A stretch of 64,000 bases of DNA from Escallonia rubra (lineage: Eukaryota; Streptophyta; Magnoliopsida; Escalloniales; Escalloniaceae), in assembly GCA_033065855.1 (NCBI GenBank), contig JAVXUO010001465.1:62001-126000 (forward strand). Reading direction: 5' to 3'. Position 1 is the stretch's first letter; the number at the start of each line of letters is the position of its first letter. The notes under the pieces were generated by a model. That model made no database searches. It worked only from the letters and a program-made list of their open reading frames with translations, and was not told where the DNA came from. The position numbers and the translations under genes were made by a program. Positions 44,201 through 51,455 of the stretch are shown piece after piece.

Positions 44201-45799
44201 TGATACTGGCTTTTACATTATTCAGGAATCTGCTGGTAACATAGTTGTTGATGTTGGACCTGAAGCATTGCCTCCTCTTGAGACTCCTGCGAGTTTGGAA
44301 ACTGTAACAGGAGCTGGAGATGCCTGCTACACTGATGGTTTTTCTGGACATCGACCAGCTTTCTTGCAGTTTAAAGATGGGTCTTTGGTGCCTGGAATTG
44401 ATGCTGCTGGATTGTGCAAAGGCTCTTCTGGGCCTTCTGGAGATAATGGGAATGTAAAGAGAGAGGCAGGTAGCCATATTGCTCCCACGTCAGGAGAGAT
44501 GAGAGATACAGAGAATCGGATGAATGTCTCAAACTCAGTATGTTTGTTCCTTTTGAATTTGAATGATATTTTGTAATTCTACGTGGAATTAATTTGTTTC
44601 AGTAACAAACTCGTTTGTATATATAGTCCTCTGAAGCAACCATTCTGGTGTTAAAGAAGCCAAGCTGCTCTTTTGGAGTGTTGTTGGGAAATTCAACTGC
44701 AAAGAGGAAATTCGATACCAGTAGAAAAGTGAGTTCTACAATCTTTAAATCTTATTTACTTTACGTTAATCTCTCCTCTGTTAGTATATGCAATTTTAGT
44801 GTTGGAGTTTAGAGAGCGTAACCACTATTATGCTTGTGTAACGTGGCTCACCTGCAATTTGTTGAATGGGCAAGTAGTAATTAGTTTTTCTTCACATTTA
44901 TATGTGAACTGGGTTGTTGCAACTATCATTTTGTACTTTACCCATGTTCTGTAGTTGCCTTTTCTTCATTCTATGTTTTGGATGACCTGTCCTGCATAAG
45001 ACTTCTCTATGTAACTTGGCAAAGATTATACACATGCATGCACACAGACACAAATACATATTGCCTTTTGACTTTCATGAACTTCAGAAATTAAACTTAT
45101 TTACTGATAAATCTTTCCTTTCTTCTATTTTTCGCTTCAACTTCAAAGGGAAAGGAAGAGATCAAGCTGGAGAAGATCAAATCTTCGGTGAACCTTCCTT
45201 TCCATTCCTTTTCCGGCAGGGATGAAACTTTACAGCCAGTTGTAAGAGAGCATGCTAAACCATCCGATAGCTTGCATCAAGAAGATCGCGCTGCCAAGTT
45301 AGCTACTAAAACCAATTCAGAAGCTGTTATGTCATTGGATAGTGACTCTGATGTTGAGAAGTCTGTAACTGGTGAATTGAATTCCGATTGTGGTGAATCG
45401 CACCCCAAGGAAGACAACACTGCAGGGCCTGCTTTGGATATGGACGACGAGGATGAGCCTATGACTCTCTCCGATCTATCTTCCAGCTTTCAGAAGTGCT
45501 TCAAGTCACCTCAGCAAACAAGAGGAGCAAAACAACTTGAGAAATGCGACGACATCTTGGAGTTGACGCCGTTCGACTATGAGGCAGCAATGAAGCAGGT
45601 TAGATTTGGGGAAGATCGAGGTGGGAAGGTGCGGGAAGGGGGTGGTGAGGATCATATCAGTAGGCATGGTAGAGGTAAGAGGAAAGAAGATTCAGTTGTA
45701 GACCAGTCCCAAAAAGGGGTAGGCGCTGGAGATTTTTCACAGGGTAGAAGGCGCCAAGCATTTCCTGCGACTGGAAACCGGAGTGCTACATTTCGTTAG
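18095..45799 (+). CDS. RRP6L: RRP6-like 3'-5' exoribonuclease (nuclear exosome, EXOSC10/RRP6 family), 14 exons
   Basis: The product trims and degrades nuclear RNAs, such as rRNA and snoRNA precursors and cryptic transcripts, with the core exosome. Exon model, all GT-AG: 18095-18700, 19733-19888, 21425-21583, 21658-21741, 24346-24425, 24567-24617, 36657-36765, 42227-42309, 42459-42504, 42941-43028, 43147-43316, 44226-44537, 44627-44728, 45149-45799. They sum to 2697 nt, 898 codons plus stop, with no internal stop. An N-terminal exosome-cofactor region lies in exon 1, a DEDDy exonuclease at about 200-400 (D256, E258; D315; Y380, D384), HRDC at about 450-530, then a charged tail. The start is the ATG in best context, preceding '[18 protein letters not shown]'. 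Introns 6 (12.0 kb) and 7 (5.5 kb) are full of transposons. Family is firm; whether it is the L1 or L2 type is not decided, though the length and tail suggest L2. Confidence 0.93.
18880..19335 (-). pseudogene. LINE (L1-type) reverse-transcriptase fragment in intron 1
   Basis: On the minus strand, '[12 protein letters not shown]' (about 19263-19300) matches the LINE RT motif GLRQGDPLSPFLF. It is followed by '[10 protein letters not shown]', '[14 protein letters not shown]' and then '[12 protein letters not shown]', which correspond in order to downstream RT blocks (…SGLKINLSKS…LGLPLGA…). The FADD box is not recognisable and the frame is broken several times. It is an old 5'- and 3'-truncated fragment antisense to the host gene. 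Confidence 0.6.
19733..24617 (+). CDS. RRP6L: RRP6-like exons 2-6: ExoI and ExoII motifs of the DEDDy nuclease
   Basis: Exons 19733-19888, 21425-21583, 21658-21741, 24346-24425 and 24567-24617. Exon 3 opens with '[20 protein letters not shown]', holding D256 and E258 of ExoI. Exon 4 carries '[15 protein letters not shown]', with D315 of ExoII. Exons 5 and 6 continue with '[20 protein letters not shown]' and '[14 protein letters not shown]'. Exon 6 ends inside an Arg codon (AG|gtttac) completed by exon 7, 12 kb away. The donors of exons 4 and 6 (GTTTTC, GTTTAC) are weak matches to the plant consensus. Confidence 0.9.
19889..21424. other. Intron 2 of the RRP6-like gene, with a (CA)n(TA)n microsatellite
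   Basis: About 1.5 kb of intron with no gene. A compound microsatellite of CA then TA units lies at 20361-20397. Confidence 0.8.
21742..24345. other. Intron 4 of the RRP6-like gene
   Basis: About 2.6 kb bounded by CAG|GTTTTC and CTTAG|GGC. Short open frames on both strands show no recognisable protein. No terminal repeats or element ends were identified, though its length suggests old insertions. Confidence 0.7.
24830..25591 (-). mobile_element. Non-autonomous terminal-inverted-repeat element, copy 1 (MULE-like?)
   Basis: Starts AAGCACAAACACGGGTGCGG and ends ACCCGGTGCTGGTGCTT; it is the reverse complement, with divergence, of the element at 37032-37789. Shared landmarks include TTTAATGGGCTCTTTCGTAA and the GGATACGGGTACGG-type ends. 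The interior has a CT-rich tract (about 25365-25440) like a captured leader, with a GTGAGT after it. No transposase is present and no clear target duplication was seen. Confidence 0.65.
25621..25944 (+). repeat. 162-bp tandem duplication
   Basis: GGGGAACCAAATGTAA starts at 25621 and 25783. Both copies run through GAATTGAGCT, GAGAGCTGTTAGAGAATGGG and TTGTATATCATGC. A more distant third copy of the GGGCC..TGTATATCATGC piece lies near 24755-24785. Confidence 0.8.
26013..30364 (-). mobile_element. Full-length hAT transposon with 8-bp target duplication
   Basis: Ends CAGTGTTATTAAAGGCGC (left) and, reverse-complemented, CAGTGTTACTAAAAGCGC (right). It is flanked on both sides by GTGTAGGC (26005-26012 and 30365-30372). 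An 8-bp duplication and CAGTGTTA-type ends define hAT. Subterminal regions are rich in short GGCGC/GCCTAGGCG repeats, as expected for transposase-binding sites. It carries a multi-exon transposase on the minus strand, antisense to the host gene. Flank identity and the mostly open frame point to a young insertion. Confidence 0.92.
26297..28921 (-). CDS. hAT transposase (BED finger, DUF659, hAT dimerisation domain), one frameshift
   Basis: Minus-strand exons: 28921-27971, 27849-27043, 26947-26829 and 26734-26297, all GT-AG and in phase. Order: BED zinc finger ('VTCNFCQK' ... '[13 protein letters not shown]'), a Lys/Glu-rich linker, the DUF659 core ('[13 protein letters not shown]' with the first catalytic Asp, 'VVTDSASNN' with the second), '[16 protein letters not shown]', the hAT C-terminal domain ('[19 protein letters not shown]', '[10 protein letters not shown]', '[17 protein letters not shown]') and an acidic tail ending '[11 protein letters not shown]'. 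The only break seen is in the BED finger near 28810-28820, where ATTAC is doubled and shifts the frame. Otherwise length and motifs look complete. Confidence 0.85.
31486..31512. repeat. (AT)n microsatellite in intron 6
   Basis: About 13 AT units. The neighbourhood (31180-31280) also holds alternating TATACAC/TACGTG sequence. Confidence 0.85.
31924..32918. mobile_element. Non-autonomous hAT element, 995 bp, 8-bp target duplication
   Basis: Termini TAGACCTGGCAA and TTGCCAGGTCTA, flanked by TGTGAGAT at 31916-31923 and 32919-32926. Subterminal repeats of CGGGTACGGG type lie at both ends. The inner terminal sequence TTGATCCG matches that of the element at 15715-16866, so the two belong to related families. 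The interior has no transposase; the minus strand shows a GA/CT-rich, gene-leader-like section (32560-32720). Confidence 0.85.
33033..33334. mobile_element. Stowaway-type MITE (Tc1/mariner)
   Basis: Ends TTCCCTTCGTCCCTAATTAA and, reverse-complemented, CTCCCTCCGTCCATAATTAA, each bordered by TA. CTCCCTCCGTCC with a TA target duplication is the Stowaway signature. About 300 bp, AT-rich, no coding sequence. Confidence 0.85.
33440..34925 (+). pseudogene. FAR1/FHY3-related (FRS, MULE-derived) pseudogene
   Basis: Plus-strand pieces in family order: a FAR1-type N-terminal region ('[13 protein letters not shown]', then 'LAHCHSLVT'), the core start ('[17 protein letters not shown]', about 34035-34095), and the SWIM finger region ('[17 protein letters not shown]', then 'NMKEIP', about 34530-34610). 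Several stops and frame changes break it. FRS proteins are transcription factors domesticated from Jittery-like MULEs; whether this was an FRS gene copy or an element is unclear. It is sense-oriented within intron 6 of the host gene. Confidence 0.65.
35169..35206. repeat. (TG)n followed by a long G-run
   Basis: TG units run straight into about 16 G in the intron. Another G-rich run is at 35840-35852. The G-rich strand is the transcribed RNA sequence. Confidence 0.85.
35861..36150 (+). repeat. 147-bp tandem duplication in intron 6
   Basis: AGTTCGCCCAG starts at 35861 and 36008. The second copy lacks about 6 bp (GGTTTTACAAGCATCG versus GGTTTTATCG) and otherwise matches closely, ending in CTTTCTGTGTGTGTGTACA. 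Confidence 0.85.
36657..36765 (+). CDS. RRP6L: RRP6-like exon 7: ExoIII motif (catalytic Tyr and Asp)
   Basis: A 109-nt exon reading '(R)[17 protein letters not shown]' then a Ser-rich end. Y380 and D384 complete the DEDDy active site. It sits between the 12.0-kb and 5.5-kb introns. Because 109 is not a multiple of three, skipping it would shift the frame as well as remove the active-site Tyr and Asp. Confidence 0.92.
37032..37789 (+). mobile_element. Non-autonomous terminal-inverted-repeat element, copy 2
   Basis: Flanked by AGTTTCTAGT at 37022-37031 and 37790-37799, a 9-10-bp direct repeat as left by Mutator-like elements. Ends read GAAGCACCGG on the left and, reverse-complemented, GAAGCACGGATGCAGG on the right. 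It is homologous and inverted relative to 24830-25591. The interior has a purine-rich, gene-leader-like tract (37190-37260) and no transposase. Confidence 0.7.
39063..39290 (+). repeat. 114-bp tandem duplication in intron 7
   Basis: GACAGTAAAAGAAAAGAAAG starts at 39063 and 39177. Both copies extend through AGCAAGAAAGTTATGGACCC to GATCACCTTTCC and are almost identical, so the duplication is recent. Confidence 0.9.
39923..40606 (+). mobile_element. Deletion derivative of the intron-6 hAT family
   Basis: Flanked by GGTTGCAC at 39915-39922 and 40607-40614. Ends carry the same GTTATCAAAGGCGC / GTTACTAAAAGTGC motifs and GGCGC-rich subterminal tracts as the 4.35-kb hAT. The only coding remnant (about 40283-40399) reads '[20 protein letters not shown]', matching the last residues of that transposase, '[20 protein letters not shown]'. 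It is in the opposite orientation (plus strand). Most of the transposase is deleted. Confidence 0.88.
42227..43316 (+). CDS. RRP6L: RRP6-like exons 8-11: HRDC region
   Basis: Exons 42227-42309, 42459-42504, 42941-43028 and 43147-43316. They encode '[16 protein letters not shown]', '[15 protein letters not shown]', '[20 protein letters not shown]' and '[20 protein letters not shown]'. This is the HRDC domain that packs against the catalytic domain and contacts RNA and the exosome. Phases agree across all junctions. Intron 9 contains a short tandem duplication. Confidence 0.92.
42505..42940. other. Intron 9 with a duplicated segment of about 126 bp
   Basis: The string GTTGGATAGGATATTTCAGTA occurs at about 42717 and 42841. 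Both are preceded by a GTTACAGCCGCCAA or GTTGCAGCCGCCAA segment and by G-rich runs. The repeated AG-ending segments could act as decoy splice acceptors. Confidence 0.75.
44226..45799 (+). CDS. RRP6L: RRP6-like exons 12-14: charged C-terminal tail
   Basis: Exons 44226-44537, 44627-44728 and 45149-45799, residues 545-898. The tail is low in predicted structure but contains conserved-looking pieces: '[20 protein letters not shown]' in exon 13, '[20 protein letters not shown]' and '[17 protein letters not shown]' in exon 14, and the end '[16 protein letters not shown]' before TAG 45797-45799. Clusters of Lys and Arg suit nuclear targeting and RNA contact. The last intron is 420 bp. Confidence 0.88.
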
Positions 45800-47179
45800 G
45801 GTCTGGAGCAGCTGGATTTTCGAGTGCACATCCAAGTTGTGCTTAGTAAAACCATATATGAATTCAAATGAAATTAGAAGTCGTCTGCTCCTGAAATTTG
45901 CCCTTAATGAATTGCTTGGCTGGGAAGTGATGATGTTGGTTCTCTTTTCAGTATATGTTGGTCGGAACTGACAGGTGCGATAATTTGGGTTAATTGCAGT
46001 GCTTTGGCCATCTTTGCCCACCAACAAGTACATAGTTGGAGAAGTATCTATTGATCCACTTTCTATGGTGCTCCAGTGTTTCTCCTGGTCTCCCAGTGTG
46101 TTCGCGTCCATGCTCGTGCTCGTGCTCGTGCTCTCTTCTCAAATGGTTGGATTCTGTTACCATTCCTTTATTATTGCTTCTCTTCAGATTTAATGGAACT
46201 TTCGTAATGACAAGAGCTAGCTCTGACAATATCAAATTCCCATTCAACTTCTTTAGTTCCGGAATTCAGCTTTGTTCACGTCTTTTGTCCTTATCCGATG
46301 GCCTCTGCTCTTGAAATTCCCATCAATCATCGTATCTTCTCTTTAAGCCCACCCGTTTTTTTAATTAGTTACAAGACAAGTACACTTCTTCTCCTCTCTT
46401 GGTTAATGAACTTCGTCCAATCCCACTTTCATAACCCCCTTTTCACCCCTTCTGCGTCCTCTCTGGTTCGCTTCAGTTCAGTATGGGATGGACCCTCCGT
46501 AACACCAAAGGTCCCTAGCAACATCCCTTCCTCACCCTACCAACCTAAGCCAAATTTAATATCCCCGAATCTACCTCCATATTTTAATAAATAATCAAAG
46601 TCTCATTCTAATTCATTTTGGATTCGATGAAAATAGGATTTTCGGTATAAGGAATAATCTAAACAAACCAAAACCGTGGATAAATAAAAGCTAATAATAT
46701 CCCCACCAGTCTTAGCGCAATGTTTGTAGATAATGCTTATTTAGTACAAGTTGCTCGTTCTTTTAAGGACAAAAGTGTTCATGGGAAGCTCCAGTGATGT
46801 GAAGTTGTTCTCTTAGTGCAGATTACGCTAGCGCCTGCAAGGGTTTGTGAGGGGAAAAATTACCTAATCTATTGTTTTTGTACTTTGAATCTGCACGAGG
46901 CTAACCTGGTCCTATATTGGCCTTGGACGATTGAAGGGGCAACCCTTGACAGAGCATGTGGTTTATTCCTCGATTAGGTTCCTACAATGAATATGTAGGT
47001 TCTGTTATTGTATCTATCTAGCCAAACAAGTAGGCATTGTGATTGGGGTAACCAATTGCATTGATTGGTCGGCGATCGGGGCGAATTATATAGACTACGT
47101 TCGTATCGTAAATCGAGTCCTTGTCGATGCTTCTCTCTTAACTAGAATATTTCTTATTTTGCTGATATTATTACCTGTC
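45800..47179 (+). other. 3' flank of the RRP6-like gene
   Basis: Probable 3' UTR followed by spacer. AATAAA-like signals occur at about 46585 and 46682 but none can be assigned as the poly(A) signal. A short GTGCTC repeat lies at about 46111-46133. Open frames here have no recognisable protein. Confidence 0.5.
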
Positions 47180-48388
47180 TGTTTGCAACACAAAATATCT
47201 TTTTTCACTAATAAGTTTACTTTGATTAAATACCACTAAATGATACCACTAAATGACATTTACTTTTTATTATTTCTAAAGAGATAATGGAAGATTCAAG
47301 AAGTGAAAGAAATCAACTTCTGAAAATGTATCCTATTGATAAGGAATAAGTGTGGTTGGTTACTTATTAGTGTGATTATTTTTTAAGTGAGTAGTTTATC
47401 TCTAAGTGGGTAATTTGTCTTGTAATGGTAGTTATTTTTTACAAAGCGTCTAGTATAAATAGTGGGTCAAAGAAGAAAGAATGATCACAATCATCAACCA
47501 GACAAATCAAGACTTGGAAGTCTTTTTCTTTATTTTGTTTAGAGCCTTTTACTGCCATCAATAGAAAGTTCAGTTTCCAGACTTGGAAACATTGTTGTGT
47601 AAACATTCACAAACAATCGAAAGCTCTCTTTGTCATTTATGGACGCGCAATCGTTCTACTTTAATTTCCATCTGTTCGTTGAAGTTTCTCGCTTTCAGAG
47701 AAGTCCCCAGGCCCGAGGGGCAAAAAAGACCCCGCGCTTTTAATCAATTGTGCTGCCAGGGCACAAATCGATTATGAGTTTGTCCAGTAGCGCAAACATT
47801 GGCACGCCTGGTGGGACCACCACATGAAGAAATTGTGAAGACAGGGCAAATGGATCGGCAGCAGCGGTTGATAAACAGTTTCTGGAGTAGGCAGTTATCA
47901 GCACGATTGAGAGGACTTAGGATGAAAACAGTCGATCATGGGGCCTGAGAAGTTCTTCCTAATAAAGATAAGGAAGGGCAGTTGCAGAAAAGAGACGATT
48001 ACGAATGATGCACGTATAAAAGGAGATATAAGGCAACAGGAAAAGCGGTCGTCAATCCATCAAGAAAAAGTTAGAATAGGAAGATAGTCTGTTTAGATCT
48101 TTTAGTCAGTATATTAGATGATTTGTCTAGTATTGATAGGAAATCCAGTACGCTGTCAAAATTGTGTTCGTTGTTTTGTAAAAGTTGTCTTTATTATTTC
48201 AGTGGGCGCATCGTCTTTAGATCTGTTTAGCATATCATCATCAGTTAGTTTTCCTTTTTAGTGAAGTCCTCAGGCCCGAGAGATAAAAAAGATCTCACAC
48301 TGTTCATCAGTTGTGTTGCAGGCGCGCGATCAATTATGAGTTTGGCCAGCAGCGTAAACATTGGCACGCCCGGTGGGACCCTTTTAAT

Positions 48389-48898
48389 ATGAAAGTAGGA
48401 AATGCTAACAATATGTTTCCAAGCAATTCCTTGGAACTTCAGGCCCGATTTGAAGAATTAAGGGCCAACTTTTGTATTGATTTGATGAGAGGCTGTAGAT
48501 CGGCATCTTTAGTGCCTAGAAACGAACAACGGTTTGTGTTTTCAACTTATATGAATGCAATGCTGACTGATTTAAGAAATTTCTGGGCTGATCTTGTGAC
48601 TTGTGTGAATGCAAATTATAATTTACCTATTTTGCCAACCATTTTGGCAGACACAATTTATGAGTTACAAAGGTTAGAAAATCATATAAGAGGATACAAT
48701 GGTTTAGATTATCTACCGGCAATCTCAGAGGATATTTTAGATGATGTTAGATGGATGAGGAAGGAAGTAAAATTATTCCTTTCCACACTTGCTGAGGTTG
48801 AAAAGTTTCAAACCGATGGTCATTCTTTGACTATTGCAAATGAGATGATGCCAAACTTGACTGAAACAAGACAATATTTAGAAGATGGATGCAACTAA
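48389..48898 (+). CDS. Unrecognised 169-residue open frame inside the LTR element
   Basis: An open frame from ATG 48389 beginning 'MKVGNANNMFPSNSLELQAR' and ending 'NLTETRQYLEDGCN'. It is probably helical, with many Leu, Glu and Arg. I see no zinc knuckle, protease, polymerase or integrase motif. It starts about 17 nt after the second primer-site-like tract, where gag would begin, but similarity to gag is not evident. Treat it as a fossil reading frame of unknown nature. Confidence 0.35.
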   Translation: MKVGNANNMFPSNSLELQARFEELRANFCIDLMRGCRSASLVPRNEQRFVFSTYMNAMLTDLRNFWADLVTCVNANYNLPILPTILADTIYELQRLENHIRGYNGLDYLPAISEDILDDVRWMRKEVKLFLSTLAEVEKFQTDGHSLTIANEMMPNLTETRQYLEDGCN

Positions 48899-49694
48899 TT
48901 CATGGTTACTAAAAATAATACGACTACATATCAAGAGGAGTCGTTGCACAATAGCTAACTTCAAGTGTTATCTCCAGGCAATTCAAGTGAGTTATTTGAT
49001 GAACTACATTAAAGTGCTTATTGTGGGGAAATCATTTGAATGCATTAATACAAGTGGCTGAAACTTACACCAAAAGTGGTGTAAGTAATTTCCGTAAGAT
49101 CAACATCGTGCCAAAAATGGCAGAAAAAGTTGAACAACCATGTCCATTCTCATATGGGATTGATATGTCAAAAGGAGATTTAATCGATATGGCTGGGGGC
49201 AAGTTTGCAAGCCTATTTTGGTTTAAAGCAAAAAAGAGCCATTTTCATGCGCCATGTAAAGCGAGCCAACCGTGGCTATTGATTCAAAATTCCCCATTGT
49301 TAGTGAGTTTGAAGCTTTTGACACCATAAAAAATGATGAAGAACATGTATTTTGGGAACCAATTGGAGTCACATTTTTTTTGGAGAAAGATACCCTATTT
49401 GGGTTTGTGGAGCACACCAAGGTAGAATATTAATTCAATGGTTATCCAGAACTGCAAATAGTCAAATATTATTTGTTCTATTTTTTTCATGCATGTTCAG
49501 AATTAAGAAATGCTCAATCGATTGGCTTATCAGTAGCCATTCTATATGTTGATTTGGTTAGTAGCTAGACCAAAAATGGTCATGGTTTGTTTAGTGGCTT
49601 GGCCAACTATGGTCATTGACATCGGTATATGGAGAGCAAAAACCAATCGATGGCTAATAGATGGCGAAAAAAGTGTCACTTTGAAGAATACAAG

Positions 49695-49973
49695 TCTATC
49701 GATCGTGAAAGGTTATCGATCGTGAAAGGCTATATATTGATCGTGAAAGTCTATTGATAGTGAAAAAAGGCATTGCCTTTGAAATGACTCTTCACAATCG
49801 ATAGTGAAAAATACAAGCCTATCGATAGTGAGAGACTATCAATCGTGAAAGGCAATCGATTGTGAAATGCTATCGATCAAGCAAGGCTATCGATCTTGAA
49901 AAGCTATGGATAATGAAAGGTTATCGGTCGTGAAAGGCTATATATCGATCGTGAAAGTCTATCGATAATGAGA
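49695..49973. repeat. 17-bp minisatellite (CTATCGATCGTGAAAGG)
   Basis: About 13 diverged units of roughly 17 bp within the LTR element, most containing the ATCGAT palindrome or a variant. Two units are 4 bp longer (CTATATATCGATCGTGAAAGT type). It lies shortly before the polypurine tract. Confidence 0.8.
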
Positions 49974-50645
49974 AAATACTACCCCTTTAAAAGACATGAC
50001 CCTTCGCAATTTTCAAGTATTCAATTGCTTGAGCCAGGGGGCAATGTTTGCACCACAAAATATCTTTTTTCACTAATAAGTTCACTTTGATTAAATGCCA
50101 CTAAATGACATTTACTTTTTATTATTTCTGAAGAGATAATGGAAGATTCAAGAAGGGAAATAAACCAACTTCTGAAAATGTGTCATATTGATAAGGGATA
50201 AGTGTGGTTGGTTACTTATTAGTGGGTGTTTATTTTCTAAGTGAGTAGTTTATCTCTAAGTGGATAGTTTGTCTTGTAATGGTAGTTATTTTCTACAAAG
50301 CCACTAGTATAAATGGTGGCTCAAAGAAGAAAGAATGATCACAATCATCAACCAGACAAATCAAGACTTGAAGTCCTTTTTTTTTTTAGAGGCTTTTACT
50401 GCCATCAATAGGAAGTTTAGTTTCCAAACTTGGAAACATTGTTGTGTAAACATTCACACACAATCGAAAGCTCTCTTTGTCATTTATGGGCATGCAATCG
50501 TTCTACTTTAATTTCCATATGTTTGTCGAAGTTTCTCACTTTCAAGGAAGTCCCCAAGCCCGAGGGGAAAAAAAGGTCCTGCACTTTTAATCGATTGTGC
50601 CGCCAGCGCACAAATCGATTGTGAGTTTGTCCAGTAGCGCAAACA

Positions 50646-51455
50646 CTGTCTTAATTTCTGTTTCAAAAAAATCTCCCACATTTGCTAGTACTGTGGATGT
50701 TACTCGCTGCTGGAAGGATGCAAATTTGATTCGTGAGGCTTTCCTTATCAGATGGAACAAACGCATAATACTTTTCTGAACACACTAATGTTTGAATTAG
50801 AGCAACCAATGTATGGAGATTTTCTTTGAGCCTTTTCTAATACGAACTTCCAACTGGTCATGTCGAAATGCCTTTCGGTCCAGAGCTACATCACATTTGC
50901 ACATCTTTTTCCCTTTTGGTGTCGTCGGAGGCATCTATGGATTCTGAATACATTTCTTTTGAATATTGGGGAGATGACCCACCGGTAGCAGAACTAGAAA
51001 AAGATCCTATTGAAATGGATAAAGCAAGTAGCAAAGTACCCTCTCCCCTGTCATCGCAAATCTCATCGCCAAGTCCTGCTCCAAGAAATGCAGATGCACA
51101 TTCATGTCAGACTTTTAATTAAATTCGGACTCAGTCGTGCAACCTTTCTCCCAAATTATATGTGGCTCAGAGGCCTACCAAGTCATCCCCAAACTGACTG
51201 CGTGGCAAGTGCAAGGCAGTGACTCATGACAGGCTGAGGTTGGCCAAGCTATGGGAAGTTGTGGCAATAATGGTCCATATACGCGAAACCCCCTTGAACT
51301 AGGATTCAATAATTTACTATCCAAATTGAAAATTGGGTTGGGCCTATATAAATGATTGGCTCCAGATTAGTTATATATAATGGTTGGGCTTAGATAGCTC
51401 AATCACCCTTCCGCCCTTAATAGACCTAACTCAATCCCTACTCTTATACCGCCAT
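50646..51455. other. Spacer between two LTR features, with short coding-like stretches
   Basis: The plus strand reads 'TRCWKDANLIREAFLIRWNK' (about 50700-50765) and, from 50940, 'MDSEYISFEYWGDDPPVAEL' up to a stop at about 51122. These look like codon-biased remnants, but no family was recognised and no splice structure is apparent. The rest is non-coding. Confidence 0.3.

Larger units (their letters stand above)
47180..50645 (+). mobile_element. Structurally complete short LTR retrotransposon with 5-bp target duplication
   Basis: LTRs at 47180-47798 and 50045-50645 (TGTTTGC...GCAAACA), flanked by CTGTC at 47175-47179 and 50646-50650. A primer-binding-like tract TTGGCACGCCTGGTGGGACC follows the 5' LTR, and a purine tract GAGCCAGGGGGCAA precedes the 3' LTR. 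A second, different LTR-end-plus-primer-site signature at about 47950-48372 shows a chimaeric or nested interior. No gag-pol domain was recognised, so it looks non-autonomous. The LTRs differ at a number of sites, so it is older than the 4.5-kb element. Confidence 0.85.

Noticed and set aside
45990-46314. Frame with a Glu-His repeat and a Cys/Ser-rich counterpart
   Set aside because: Both come from a short GTGCTC-type hexamer repeat in the 3' flank.
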